Source: an uncultured Lachnospiraceae bacterium (lineage in GTDB: Bacteria; Bacillota; Clostridia; Lachnospirales; Lachnospiraceae). From it: 64,000 nt of DNA. The notes under the pieces are model-generated. The model did no database searches and was not told the origin of the DNA. It saw only the letters and a list, made by a program, of their open reading frames with translations. The stretch covers positions 1 to 64,000 of the forward strand of contig CAJULG010000001.1 of NCBI GenBank assembly GCA_910587045.1. The letters are read 5' to 3'. Below, piece after piece: positions 44,797 to 54,098 of the stretch (position 1 is the stretch's first letter; each line of letters starts with the position of its first letter). The position numbers and the translations under genes are program-made.

Positions 44797-45525
44797 ATGA
44801 TATTTCAAAAAGAATATATTCCCCAGTTTCGAGAGGCTGATCCGAACGGCCTGGTGGGGGTGCGGGGATATTTGAACTATTTTCAGGATGTTGCTACTCA
44901 TTATATGCATAACCTGGGCAAAGGGAATGATACTCTGCCGGAAGAATACGGAATCTGCTGGATGTATACGAAGTATAAAATGCATATTTGGAAGGAGGCA
45001 GATTTTACAGCTCCGCTAGAATTTCAGACTTGGGCAGTACAGGACCGCTCTCCAATACGGGTCTGGCAGGATTTTATAGCATCCAGACAAAATGAGGTCT
45101 ATGCAGAGGGTAGAGTGGAAAGCTGTCTGTATCATATGGATACCCGTCGTATTGGTCGTCTGACGGAGATTGATTATCCGAAGGAGGCGGCAATGGAACA
45201 GAAGCTTTCGATTGCTCCATTCTGCAAGCTTTCGACTGAGATTACAGATATGGAATATTGCTATACGCATACCGTAAGGTACACAGACCTGGATAAGAGT
45301 AAGCATATGAATAATCTGCTGTATATTAATTTATTTTTGAATGCATTTGACATAAATTATTTTGAGCAGAACCGGATCACGGATTTTGAGATCCATTATC
45401 TGGATCAGTGCTTTTACCTGGAAGAGATTGCAGTATACCGGAGGCGGGAGAAAGAACGTATCTTGCTTGCAGGGATCAAACAGGACGGAACCTTGGCCGT
45501 ACAGGGAATGGTGGTGACAGAATGA
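44797..45525 (+). CDS. Acyl-ACP thioesterase
   Basis: This hydrolase of 242 residues belongs to the FatA-like hotdog family, which releases fatty acids from acyl carrier protein. N-terminal landmarks are READPNGLVGVRGYLNYFQD and the second hotdog contains TDLDKSKHMNNLLYINL, where the His and nearby Asp/Asn are the active-site positions. ATG 44797 is chosen by CAGGAGGAAAG. Its stop overlaps the PhzF-like gene by four bases. It lies in the accessory block between mutS and mutL. Confidence 0.9.
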   Translation: MIFQKEYIPQFREADPNGLVGVRGYLNYFQDVATHYMHNLGKGNDTLPEEYGICWMYTKYKMHIWKEADFTAPLEFQTWAVQDRSPIRVWQDFIASRQNEVYAEGRVESCLYHMDTRRIGRLTEIDYPKEAAMEQKLSIAPFCKLSTEITDMEYCYTHTVRYTDLDKSKHMNNLLYINLFLNAFDINYFEQNRITDFEIHYLDQCFYLEEIAVYRRREKERILLAGIKQDGTLAVQGMVVTE

Positions 45526-46295
45526 AGTATTATATGGTGGATGCATTTTCTCATGAGATATTCAAAGGGAATCCGGCAGGAGTATGTGTTCTGGAAGAGC
45601 ATCTTTCCAGGGAGCAGATGCAGAAGATCGCATTAGAGCACAACCTGTCGGAGACTGCTTTCTTATATCGAACAGAAACTGGATATCAGTTGAGATGGTT
45701 TACACCCTGTTTTGAGATCGATCTTTGCGGCCATGCTACTCTGGCAAGTGCTTTTGTGGTTTTTCAATATCTGGAACCGGGACGTCAGGAGGTTTCCTTT
45801 GAAACGATGAGCGGTCTGCTGCATGTGGTTCAAAAAAGCGGATGGTATGAGATGTCCTTTCCCCTGCGTATACCGAAAAGAATCGATGTCAGATCAGAGA
45901 TAGCAGAGATATTTGGTCCTGGCGTGCTGGAATTGTATTCCGAGCGTGATCTATATGTGGTTATGAACAGTGAGCAGGCGGTTCGGAGGTTTGTTCCTCA
46001 ATATGATAAATTAAGAAGTTTATCGGACTGGCTGGGTATTGTCCTGACTGCACAGGGTGAGGATGCGGATTTTGTGTCCCGGTACTTCTGTCCGGAACTG
46101 AATCTGGAGGATCCGGTAACCGGTTCCATCCACAGCAGCCTGATCCCGTTCTGGAGCCATCGGCTGCAAAAGGACAGACTGCTGGCCAGGCAAGTATCCG
46201 CCAGAGGTGGAACCCTTTACTGCAAAATGGGAGAACGGGATGTAAAGATATCCGGCGAAGCAGTATTATATATGATGGGAGAAATCCTTTTGTAA
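45522..46295 (+). CDS. PhzF-family isomerase-like protein
   Basis: PhzF-like proteins share the diaminopimelate epimerase fold. The 257 residues start MKYYMVDAFSHEIFKGNPAG, with the catalytic-type Glu in HNLSETAFL and the segment FEIDLCGHATLA. The end DPVTGSIHSSLIPFW followed by SARGG is also typical. Natural substrates of most members are unknown. ATG 45522 overlaps the thioesterase stop, so the two are coupled. Confidence 0.92.
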   Translation: MKYYMVDAFSHEIFKGNPAGVCVLEEHLSREQMQKIALEHNLSETAFLYRTETGYQLRWFTPCFEIDLCGHATLASAFVVFQYLEPGRQEVSFETMSGLLHVVQKSGWYEMSFPLRIPKRIDVRSEIAEIFGPGVLELYSERDLYVVMNSEQAVRRFVPQYDKLRSLSDWLGIVLTAQGEDADFVSRYFCPELNLEDPVTGSIHSSLIPFWSHRLQKDRLLARQVSARGGTLYCKMGERDVKISGEAVLYMMGEILL

Positions 46296-46361
46296 ATTGT
46301 AATAAGGGATCGGGTTTTCTATCTATAAATTATTTTGAATATATGTTAATATTATCTTATA

Positions 46362-46390
46362 TTGTCATGTGAAAATAAAAATAGTATAAA
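46362..46390 (+). promoter_or_regulatory. Promoter of the coiled-coil gene
   Basis: TTGTCA (46362-46367), 17 bases and TATAAA (46385-46390) in a very AT-rich gap, 70 bases before the TTG start. Confidence 0.6.
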
Positions 46391-46459
46391 ATATTAATAA
46401 TTAAATTGACACAATGCCTGCGGTATGTTAAATTAGATGCAGAGAAAGAAGGTGAGAAA

Positions 46460-47422
46460 TTGACAGATAGTGAAAAGATGGATTTGATACTTATTTCAAT
46501 GCAGGGTGTCCAGGCAGATATCAAGGATTTGAAAGCAGACGTAACAGATCTGAAAATGGATGTGGCAGATATAAAGACGGACGTGAAGGATTTACGTACC
46601 GATGTAGATGAGCTCAAAACCGATGTCGCAGACCTAAAGGTGGAAGTGAAGGATCTACGCACCGATGTAGATGAACTCAAAGCCGATGTCGTAGACTTGA
46701 AGGTAGAAGTGAAGGATCTACGCACTGATGTGGATGAACTCAAAACCGATGTTGCAGACCTGAAGGTAGAAGTGAAGGATCTACGCACTGATATGGATGA
46801 ACTCAAAGCCGATGTCGCAGACCTAAAGGTAGAAGTGAAGGATCTACGCACCGATGTAGATGAACTCAAAACCGATGTTACAGACCTAAAGGTAGAAGTG
46901 AGGGATCTACGCACCGATGTGGATGAGCTCAAAACCGATGTTGCAGACCTAAAGGTAGAAGTGAGGGATCTACGCACCGATGTGGATGAACTCAAAGCCG
47001 ATGTCGCAGACCTAAAGGTAGAAGTGAAGGATCTACGCACCGATGTGGATGAGCTCAAAGCCGATGTTGCAAACCTAAAAGTGGAAGTGAAGGATTTACG
47101 CATCGATGTGGATAATCTAAAAACCGATGTAAGAAAACTTGAAATTCGTGTAGATGAACTGCAAATCAGTGTTGCAGATCAAACAACGGACATGCAGGAG
47201 CTTAAATCCGGTAATGCCGGAATGAGGGTTGAAATCGTTAATATCAAAATTCTATTGGAGAATGAGATCAGTCCAAGAATACAGAACATCGAAAGCTGCT
47301 ATGTTTCTACCTATGGAAGATATAAAAATGGTGTGGAAGAACAGGCTGCGATGAAAACAGACATAGAAATTCTAAAAAAGGTCGTAAAAGGCCATTCAGA
47401 AAAGCTTCAACACTTAGCTTAG
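46460..47422 (+). CDS. Repetitive coiled-coil protein
   Basis: The protein has 320 residues from TTG 46460 (AAGGTGAG just upstream); ATG 46478 is an alternative. Nearly the whole chain is a heptad-like coiled coil built from 21-residue units (VKDLRTDVDELK then xDVADLKVE), eight near-identical plus one diverged. The N-terminal segment LTDSEKMDLILISMQ and the C-terminal part (NEISPRIQNIESCYV) are not repetitive. There is no signal peptide or membrane span. It resembles domains found in many bacterial structural proteins, and no function can be given. It has its own promoter and terminator and sits in the accessory block. Confidence 0.8.
   Translation: MTDSEKMDLILISMQGVQADIKDLKADVTDLKMDVADIKTDVKDLRTDVDELKTDVADLKVEVKDLRTDVDELKADVVDLKVEVKDLRTDVDELKTDVADLKVEVKDLRTDMDELKADVADLKVEVKDLRTDVDELKTDVTDLKVEVRDLRTDVDELKTDVADLKVEVRDLRTDVDELKADVADLKVEVKDLRTDVDELKADVANLKVEVKDLRIDVDNLKTDVRKLEIRVDELQISVADQTTDMQELKSGNAGMRVEIVNIKILLENEISPRIQNIESCYVSTYGRYKNGVEEQAAMKTDIEILKKVVKGHSEKLQHLA
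46583..47149 (+). repeat. 63-bp tandem repeats within the coiled-coil gene
   Basis: Eight units of 63 bp (46583-47086) and one degenerate unit (47087-47149) keep the reading frame. Most differences between units are single bases, such as GCC/ACC alternation that swaps Ala and Thr, and several pairs are almost identical. This fits expansion by slippage or unequal exchange, so copy number may vary between strains. Confidence 0.93.
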
Positions 47423-47452
47423 GAGCTAACTTGTAAATTGGAGACCAAGAGG

Positions 47453-47491
47453 CAGACTGCGTGTTTGAAAGATAAGATGCGGTCTGTTTTT
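47453..47491 (+). terminator. Terminator of the coiled-coil gene
   Basis: CAGACTGC (47453-47460) pairs with GCGGTCTG (47479-47486) with one G-U wobble, followed by TTTTT. The loop is 18 bases, fairly long. Confidence 0.7.
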
Positions 47492-47576
47492 GGCGTGAAG
47501 GATTAACAGGAAAGAGTCATGATAGATTCCATTCCAGCCAAATGAATGTATATTACAAATAATTACCTCAATATAG

Positions 47577-47605
47577 TTGATGGTGAATTCGAAATGCTTT
47601 ATAAT
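47577..47605 (+). promoter_or_regulatory. Promoter of the flavodoxin-fold reductase
   Basis: TTGATG (47577-47582), 17 bases and TATAAT (47600-47605), 35 bases before the start codon. Confidence 0.65.
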
Positions 47606-47640
47606 GCAATGGAACTATAAAATCGGGGAGGCGACAGATC

Positions 47641-48258
47641 ATGAAGGTATTACTAATTAATGGAAGTCCAAATGCAAGAGGCTGTACTTATACTGCGTTA
47701 AGTGAGGTAGAACAGGTTTTAAAACAGCAGGGAATTGATACAGAGATCATTCAGGTAGGGAATAAAGATATTCGGGGCTGTATCGGATGCCGGAGCTGTA
47801 AGAAAACCGGAAAATGTGTATTTGATGATATTGTAAATGAAGTGGCGCCTAAGTTTGAGGAATGTGACGGTATTGTAATAGGTTCTCCTGTGTATTATGC
47901 ATCTGCCAATGGGACGCTGATTTCCTTTCTGGATCGTTTATTCTACAGTACATCATCTGACAAGACAATGAAGGTCGGGGCAGCGGTAGTATCCGCCAGA
48001 CGGGGCGGCTGTTCAGCAACCTTTGATGAGCTGAATAAATATTTTACCATATCCGGTATGCCCGTGGTATCCAGTCAGTACTGGAACAGTGTGCACGGAA
48101 ATACTGCAGAGGAAGTAAAAAAGGATGAAGAAGGGCTTCAGACAATGCGGACATTGGGAAGAAATATGGCATTTCTGATAAAATGCATTGCCTTAGGAAA
48201 GCAGGAATTCGGTCTGCCGGAGAAGGAGGAACGGATCGGAACCAATTTTATAAGATAA
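47641..48258 (+). CDS. NADPH-dependent FMN reductase-like flavoprotein
   Basis: This flavodoxin-fold protein of 205 residues begins MKVLLINGSPNARGCTYTAL, the FMN phosphate loop. It has the Cys cluster GCIGCRSCKKTGKC (about 47-60), as in iron-sulfur flavoproteins and Isf-like reductases, and SPVYYASANG for FMN binding. It likely transfers electrons or reduces quinones; the partner is unknown. It is probably followed by the VOC gene in one transcript. Confidence 0.9.
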   Translation: MKVLLINGSPNARGCTYTALSEVEQVLKQQGIDTEIIQVGNKDIRGCIGCRSCKKTGKCVFDDIVNEVAPKFEECDGIVIGSPVYYASANGTLISFLDRLFYSTSSDKTMKVGAAVVSARRGGCSATFDELNKYFTISGMPVVSSQYWNSVHGNTAEEVKKDEEGLQTMRTLGRNMAFLIKCIALGKQEFGLPEKEERIGTNFIR

Positions 48259-48297
48259 CAGGTGAAGCTATGTCATCCTGAACATATGGAGGGAATT

Positions 48298-48681
48298 ATG
48301 AGAATCGAACATATTGCAATGTATGTGAAAGAACTGGAAAAAACAAAAGACTTCTTTGTAACATACTTCGGTGCTGCTGCGAATACCGGTTATCATAATC
48401 CGAATACGGATTTTCGTTCCTATTTTTTGACCTTTGACGATGGGGCCAGACTGGAGCTCATGAACAGACCGGATATGCAGGATATAGAAAAAGGAACAGC
48501 AAGAACCGGATATATCCATATTGCATTCAGTGTAGGGAGCAGAGAACGGGTGGATGAGATGACGGATAGCCTGAAACGGAATGGCTTTCCTGTGCTGAGT
48601 GGTCCCCGGACAACCGGAGATGGATATTATGAAAGTTGTATCATTGACATGGAAGGAAATCAGATTGAGATTACAGTTTAG
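48298..48681 (+). CDS. VOC (glyoxalase/dioxygenase-fold) protein
   Basis: This protein has 127 residues with paired beta-alpha-beta-beta-beta modules: MRIEHIAMYVKELEKTKDFF opens the first, with His5 as likely metal ligand. HIAFSVG opens the second, and a late Glu in DMEGNQIEI closes it. The pattern fits glyoxalase I or fosfomycin-resistance type enzymes. ATG 48298 has TGGAGGG upstream. Substrate cannot be told. Confidence 0.9.
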   Translation: MRIEHIAMYVKELEKTKDFFVTYFGAAANTGYHNPNTDFRSYFLTFDDGARLELMNRPDMQDIEKGTARTGYIHIAFSVGSRERVDEMTDSLKRNGFPVLSGPRTTGDGYYESCIIDMEGNQIEITV

Positions 48682-48719
48682 ACCATTTAACCGTTTGAGA
48701 AAACGTCTGGAGTATGTAT

Positions 48720-49292
48720 ATGCATGATTACAATTATTTTATTAGAATAAATGGAAAGCATGGAAAAATCACAGTCAATATCCGCAGTTTTATTATTATA
48801 CAAATGACTGCAGTTGTTTTTCTCTTTACTGCTTTGATTGAATATAAGAATGTACATGAAACCTATGAGAAGAAAGTGGCGTATCTGCCGGTTACTGTTA
48901 CATACACGGCCTCATATCCGGCGGAGTATATAGATGCGGAAGGAAATTCTCATAAAAACTATATAAATCAGTTTCAATATGAGGTGGAAGGTGTTATCTA
49001 TCATCACACTGCTCATGATCAATCAATCAGGGCGATCCGCGGGACACAGGATACCTGGTATTATAATCCGGATCATCCGGAACAGATCGGCAGAAGCCCT
49101 TCTCTTGATACAGCTTCCGGCCCGTATAAAATACTCTTTTTTATCTATGCGGTAATACAGATTACGGCAATTATCCGGCTGGTCTGTGAGATATACAAGG
49201 AATATCGATATCCGGCCCCGGACGGGTATTCCATGGGTGTATTAGAAGAGCCGGCTGGTCTGGGCAGGACCGGACAGCAGAAACAGGAATAG
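48720..49292 (+). CDS. DUF3592-like membrane protein
   Basis: This protein has 190 residues with two membrane helices (about 23-43 and 139-161) flanking an outer domain. That domain contains NQFQYEVEGVIYHH and the motif WYYNPDHPEQIG, which are typical of the DUF3592 family. ATG 48720, seven bases after TGGAG, is preferred over the ATG six bases earlier. Function is unknown. It closes the accessory block before mutL. Confidence 0.7.
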   Translation: MHDYNYFIRINGKHGKITVNIRSFIIIQMTAVVFLFTALIEYKNVHETYEKKVAYLPVTVTYTASYPAEYIDAEGNSHKNYINQFQYEVEGVIYHHTAHDQSIRAIRGTQDTWYYNPDHPEQIGRSPSLDTASGPYKILFFIYAVIQITAIIRLVCEIYKEYRYPAPDGYSMGVLEEPAGLGRTGQQKQE

Positions 49293-49354
49293 CCAGACCA
49301 TAGCAAACAGAAGAAATAAGGACAAATTGATTAAGAATTTAAAGGAGTTACAAT

Positions 49355-51232
49355 ATGATTCAGGTCTTAGACCAACATACAATTGACAAAATAGCGGCTG
49401 GTGAGGTCGTGGAGCGTCCCGCATCCATTGTAAAAGAATTAGTGGAGAATGCCATTGATTCCGGAGCGAATGCTGTTACGATTGAGATTAAGGAAGGTGG
49501 CATCTCATTCATCCGGATCACGGATAATGGCTGTGGCATTCCGGCTCAGGAGGTACAGACTGCCTTTCTGCGACATGCCACCAGTAAAATCACCAGCATT
49601 GAAGACCTGTTGACCACAGCCTCCTTAGGTTTCCGGGGAGAGGCGCTTTCCAGTATCGCTGCAGTAGCGCAGGTAGAGGTGATCACCAAGACCAGCGATG
49701 CCTTAACCGGCATCCGTTACGAAATCCATGGTGGCATAGAGCGGGCCAGAGAGGAAATCGGCTGCCCGGAGGGTACCACCTTCATTGTCCGGAACCTGTT
49801 TTATAATACACCGGCCAGACGCAAATTCCTGAAAACCGCTATGACAGAAGGCGGCTATATCAATGAACTGGTGGAGCAGCTTGCCATGTCCCGACCGGAT
49901 ATTTCTTTTAAATTCGTAAATAATGGACAGAATAAAATAAATACCTCTGGAAATGGAAATCTTAAGGATATTATCTATCATGTTTATGGCAGGGATATTT
50001 CTGGAAACCTGCTTCCGATCGCAACTGAGCGGGAGGAAATGCAAATAAACGGTTTTGTTGCAAAGCCATATGTATCCAGAGGAAACCGAAGCTTTGAGCA
50101 TTATTTTGTAAACGGAAGATATATTAAAAGTCCAATCATTACCAGAGCCATTGAGGAAGCCTATAAGACCTTTGTAATGGTACATAAGTTTCCATTTGTG
50201 GTACTGAATCTGGAGTTGGATCCAAAGCTGCTGGATGTCAATGTACATCCGCGAAAAATGGAGATGCGGTACAGCAGAAGTGAGGAGCTTTATAAATTTA
50301 TCTTCGAGGAAATCCGGGCAGTCCTGCTGCAAAAAGAACTGATACCAGAGGTCAGCCGGCCGGCTGGTCGAACGGAACAAAAAAAAGTCGGAATCATTCC
50401 GCAGGCACCGGAGCCCTTTGAGGTGAAACGAAAAGCACAGATAAAGCTGGAAGCAGAAGAACCAACTCCCCCTGAGATTCACAAACCAGTCGTTGTATGT
50501 GAACCAAACAGTTACAATAATGATATTATGTCAACAAAGGAGCCTATGCCATTTCAAAGGACTGATCCTGAGAAGGTTTCTCAAAGTATGAAAAGTCCGG
50601 AAGAGCAGATATCACTTTTTCAGTCTGACTTTTTATCTGAGGAAGCCAGACCCAGGCATCGCCTGATCGGACAGCTATTCCGTACCTATTGGCTGATTGA
50701 ATATGAGAACAGCCTGTTTATTATGGATCAACATGCTGCCCATGAAAAGGTCATGTATGAGAAGCTGATGAAGCAGTATCAGAACCGGGAGATCTTATCC
50801 CAGCAGGTAGAACCTCCTCTGGTGATTTCCGTGAATCCAAGACAGATAGAAGTCTTGCAGGAGCATCAGCAGTTTTTTTCGGATATGGGCTTTCAGATGG
50901 AGAGCTTTGGTGGAAAAGAATATATGTTACGTTCAGTTCCACTAGAAACCTACGGGCTGGCTGCCCGGGACATCTTTATTGATTTTATTGATTCTCTTAT
51001 TGAAGAAGGAACGCATCTCAATATGGATCTGTTTATTTACAAAATTGCGACCATGGCCTGCAAAGCGGCAGTGAAAGGAAATATGTCCTTATCGATACCC
51101 GAGGCAGATGCCCTGATCGATCAACTGCTGCAGTTGGAGAATCCATATAATTGTCCTCATGGCAGACCTACGATCATTTCCATGACGGAAACGGAGATTG
51201 AAAAGAAATTCAAGCGGATTCAGGATCGGTAA
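49355..51232 (+). CDS. mutL: DNA mismatch repair protein MutL
   Basis: MutL couples mismatch recognition to strand incision. The 625 residues have the GHKL ATPase with AGEVVERPASIVKELVENAI and GFRGEALSSIAAV. The C-terminal endonuclease motif DQHAAHEKVMYE (458-469) and CPHGRP (600-605) are present, so it should nick DNA by itself, as in bacteria without MutH. The middle linker (about 330-430) is Pro- and Glu-rich. AAAGGAG precedes ATG. Confidence 0.98.
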   Translation: MIQVLDQHTIDKIAAGEVVERPASIVKELVENAIDSGANAVTIEIKEGGISFIRITDNGCGIPAQEVQTAFLRHATSKITSIEDLLTTASLGFRGEALSSIAAVAQVEVITKTSDALTGIRYEIHGGIERAREEIGCPEGTTFIVRNLFYNTPARRKFLKTAMTEGGYINELVEQLAMSRPDISFKFVNNGQNKINTSGNGNLKDIIYHVYGRDISGNLLPIATEREEMQINGFVAKPYVSRGNRSFEHYFVNGRYIKSPIITRAIEEAYKTFVMVHKFPFVVLNLELDPKLLDVNVHPRKMEMRYSRSEELYKFIFEEIRAVLLQKELIPEVSRPAGRTEQKKVGIIPQAPEPFEVKRKAQIKLEAEEPTPPEIHKPVVVCEPNSYNNDIMSTKEPMPFQRTDPEKVSQSMKSPEEQISLFQSDFLSEEARPRHRLIGQLFRTYWLIEYENSLFIMDQHAAHEKVMYEKLMKQYQNREILSQQVEPPLVISVNPRQIEVLQEHQQFFSDMGFQMESFGGKEYMLRSVPLETYGLAARDIFIDFIDSLIEEGTHLNMDLFIYKIATMACKAAVKGNMSLSIPEADALIDQLLQLENPYNCPHGRPTIISMTETEIEKKFKRIQDR

Positions 51233-51255
51233 GGAGAAGTATATTACACAGAACA

Positions 51256-52290
51256 ATGGAACACAACAGTAACCAAACAAATCAATATAAACAGAAACGG
51301 CCGCTGATCATCCTCACCGGCCCTACTGCTGTGGGCAAAAGCGCCTTGTCCATTCAACTGGCCAGGGCGATTCACGGACAGATGATCTCTGCCGATTCCA
51401 TGCAGGTCTATCGAAAAATGGATATCGGGACTGCAAAGATCACTCCGGAGGAGATGCAGGGAATTCCGCACTATCTGATTAATGTTCTGGAGCCGCAGGA
51501 AGAGTTTAACGTAGTACGGTTTCAGAAAATGGCAAAAGAAGCGTTAGAAAAGATTTATCATGCAGGTGCTGTTCCGATCGTTGTAGGAGGTACGGGGTTT
51601 TATATTCAGGCGCTGTTATATGATATTGCATTTGAACAGACAGGGCCTCCTGCTGTTGATACCAGCCCCGGCGGAGAAGGGGATGGTGAAACGGATGCAG
51701 AAACTGTATACCGTCAGAACCTGCAGCAGCTTGCCAGGAAGCAGGGAGCAAAATATCTGCATGAAAAATTGCGTCAGGTCGATCCGGTTTCTGCGGATGC
51801 CATTCATCCAAACAATATAAAACGGGTGATTCGTGCCCTGGAATTTTATCATCAGACCGGCACCTGTATATCCGCACATAACGAAGAACAGCGGAAAAGG
51901 GAATCCCCGTATCAGTTTCTGTATTTTGTTCTGACTGACGACCGGCAGACATTATATGAACGGATCGACCGGCGGATTGACACTATGATAGAACGAGGAC
52001 TTGTGGACGAGGTACGTCGTTTGCAAATGTCCGGCTGTACCAGCAGTATGGTATCCATGCAGGGATTGGGATATAAGGAAATTCTCAACTATCTGGAAGG
52101 AAATTGTAGTCTGGAAGAGGCTGTTTATATACTAAAACGGGATACCCGGCATTTTGCAAAGCGGCAACTGACCTGGTTCCGGCGGGAGCGGGATGTAATC
52201 TGGCTGGACCGGCGCTGCTTTCAGAGTCAGGATGCATTATTAAAGGAAATGCTGAAACGGATACAGGAAATGAATCTTGCAATTTTATGA
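51256..52290 (+). CDS. miaA: tRNA dimethylallyltransferase
   Basis: MiaA adds the isopentenyl group to A37 that MiaB later modifies. The 344 residues have the P-loop TGPTAVGKSALS and SADSMQVYRKMDIGTAK, and the C-terminal RDTRHFAKRQLTWFRR. The length is somewhat greater than usual (about 310), because of an extra acidic stretch at about 130-150. The ribosome site AAGGAG is rather far from ATG 51256. It lies right after mutL, a conserved order. Confidence 0.96.
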   Translation: MEHNSNQTNQYKQKRPLIILTGPTAVGKSALSIQLARAIHGQMISADSMQVYRKMDIGTAKITPEEMQGIPHYLINVLEPQEEFNVVRFQKMAKEALEKIYHAGAVPIVVGGTGFYIQALLYDIAFEQTGPPAVDTSPGGEGDGETDAETVYRQNLQQLARKQGAKYLHEKLRQVDPVSADAIHPNNIKRVIRALEFYHQTGTCISAHNEEQRKRESPYQFLYFVLTDDRQTLYERIDRRIDTMIERGLVDEVRRLQMSGCTSSMVSMQGLGYKEILNYLEGNCSLEEAVYILKRDTRHFAKRQLTWFRRERDVIWLDRRCFQSQDALLKEMLKRIQEMNLAIL

Positions 52291-52408
52291 CATTTCAGGA
52301 AATGTATGCCGAAGGCTGAAATCTGTGCTAAAATATAGCATGATTTATCACATTTAGATATAACAGAGAATAGAACACCATGTATGATAGAAACGGAGAA
52401 CGGAAAAA

Positions 52409-53695
52409 ATGAACGATATGGAACCATATTCCATGTATACAGATATGGGAATTGAAAAGCGGGTCGTGGATTATTGCCAGCAGATGGAACAAAGCCTGCA
52501 GGAGCGGTTTCAGAAGATTGACCGCAGGGCCGAATATAATCAGTTAAAGGTACTGCATGCCATGCAGAAGAACAAACTGAGTGAGGCTCATCTGTATCCC
52601 TCGACCGGATACGGCTATAATGATATTGGACGGGATACCTTAGAGCAGATTTATGCAGATGTCTTTCATACAGAGGATGCTCTGGTACGCCCGCATATCA
52701 CCTGTGGAACTCACGCTCTGCATATTGCCCTTGCAGGAAATCTGAGACCGGGAGACGAGATCCTGTCTCCGGTCGGAAAGCCTTATGATACATTGGATGA
52801 AGTAATAGGAATCCGCTCCTCTGCGGGGTCACTGGCAGAATACGGCGTTACTTACCGGCAGGTGGACCTGCTTCCGGATGGCTCCTTTGACTGGGAAGGA
52901 ATCCGCAACGCCATTCATGAAAAGACCCGACTGGTGGAAATTCAGCGTTCCAAAGGATACGCAACCCGGCCTACCTTATCTGTAGCACAGATCGGAGAAT
53001 TAGTTGCCTTTATCAAATCCATCCGGTCCGATATTATCTGTATGGTGGATAACTGTTATGGAGAGTTTGTGGAGGAATTGGAACCCACTGATGTTGGAGC
53101 AGATATGGCAGTAGGCTCTCTGATCAAGAATCCGGGAGGTGGCCTGGCACCGATCGGAGGCTATATTGTGGGAACAAAGGAATGTGTGGCGCGGGCAGCA
53201 TATCGCCTGACTGCACCGGGCCTGGGAAAGGAACTTGGTGCCGGATTAGGGGTGACTGCTTCCTTTATTCAGGGACTATTTCTGGCACCCACCGTTACTG
53301 CTGCTGCACTAAAGGGAGCTATTCTGGCCGCAAATCTGTATGAATCCTTAGGTTATCGTACAATTCCCAACGCAGTGGAAGAACGCTATGACATCATACA
53401 GGCGATTGAATTCGGAACGCCGGAGCTGTTGATTGCCTTTTGTGAGGGGATTCAGGCGGCGGCACCGGTAGACAGCTATGTAACACCGACGCCCTGGGCA
53501 ATGCCCGGCTATGACAGTGATGTGATCATGGCGGCCGGAGCCTTTGTGTCTGGAGCATCGATTGAACTATCCGCGGACGGTCCGGTAAAACCGCCTTATG
53601 CAGTCTATTTTCAGGGCGGTCTTACGTATCCGCATGCCAAATTTGGTATTATGAAGACTCTGCAGTGCATGGTTGATAAGGGTGTTCAGTTATGA
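52409..53695 (+). CDS. YnbB-type methionine gamma-lyase family protein
   Basis: This pyridoxal-phosphate protein of 428 residues was earlier called aluminium resistance protein. It has STGYGYNDIGRDTLEQIYAD, PHITCGTHALHIALAGNLRP and the likely PLP Lys240 in SLIKNPGGGLAPIGGYI. The position after miaA is conserved in Firmicutes (ynbB). Substrate is uncertain; it may cleave C-S bonds. The preceding gap holds no clear promoter. Confidence 0.93.
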   Translation: MNDMEPYSMYTDMGIEKRVVDYCQQMEQSLQERFQKIDRRAEYNQLKVLHAMQKNKLSEAHLYPSTGYGYNDIGRDTLEQIYADVFHTEDALVRPHITCGTHALHIALAGNLRPGDEILSPVGKPYDTLDEVIGIRSSAGSLAEYGVTYRQVDLLPDGSFDWEGIRNAIHEKTRLVEIQRSKGYATRPTLSVAQIGELVAFIKSIRSDIICMVDNCYGEFVEELEPTDVGADMAVGSLIKNPGGGLAPIGGYIVGTKECVARAAYRLTAPGLGKELGAGLGVTASFIQGLFLAPTVTAAALKGAILAANLYESLGYRTIPNAVEERYDIIQAIEFGTPELLIAFCEGIQAAAPVDSYVTPTPWAMPGYDSDVIMAAGAFVSGASIELSADGPVKPPYAVYFQGGLTYPHAKFGIMKTLQCMVDKGVQL

Positions 53696-53777
53696 TATAA
53701 TAGAAACTCTAGTGCGTAATGCAGACCATTCTGCTGTACTGCGTAACGCTGCATAAGAGAAGAAGGAGTCTTACCAT

Positions 53778-54041
53778 ATGGCAAATGGAAATTTAGGAAA
53801 GAACAACTGGGCATTATTCTTAATGATATTAGCCGGAATTGTAATCGGCGGCTTTATCGGCTGGCTGACCAAGGATGTTGCATTCTTAAGCTGGCTGAAC
53901 TTCGGACAGTCTTTTGGACTGGCAAATCCGGTGGTGCTGGATTTAGGAATTGTTGTCCTGACATTTGGACTTACCATCAAGATCACCATTGGGGGCATCA
54001 TTGGTGTGATCATTGGTGTCATTATATACCGTCTGCTGTAA
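53778..54041 (+). CDS. DUF4321 membrane protein
   Basis: The 87 residues have three hydrophobic segments, with ALFLMILAGIVIGGFIG near the start and IGGIIGVIIGVIIYRLL at the end. This is the DUF4321 pattern, found near radC and mre genes in Clostridia. Function is unknown. GAAGGAG precedes ATG. Confidence 0.85.
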   Translation: MANGNLGKNNWALFLMILAGIVIGGFIGWLTKDVAFLSWLNFGQSFGLANPVVLDLGIVVLTFGLTIKITIGGIIGVIIGVIIYRLL

Positions 54042-54098
54042 CCGGCAGAAACGAATGGAATCCGGAGTCTGATTCCGCGTGGGCGCGGAAAGGACAGA

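Noticed and set aside
46357..47103. Minus-strand frame of 248 codons rich in Ser, Thr and Phe
   Set aside because: It is the antisense of the 63-bp repeats; the repeat length is a multiple of three, so any frame stays open. No ribosome site.
46583..47149. CRISPR array
   Set aside because: The repeats are contiguous 63-bp coding units with no unique spacers.
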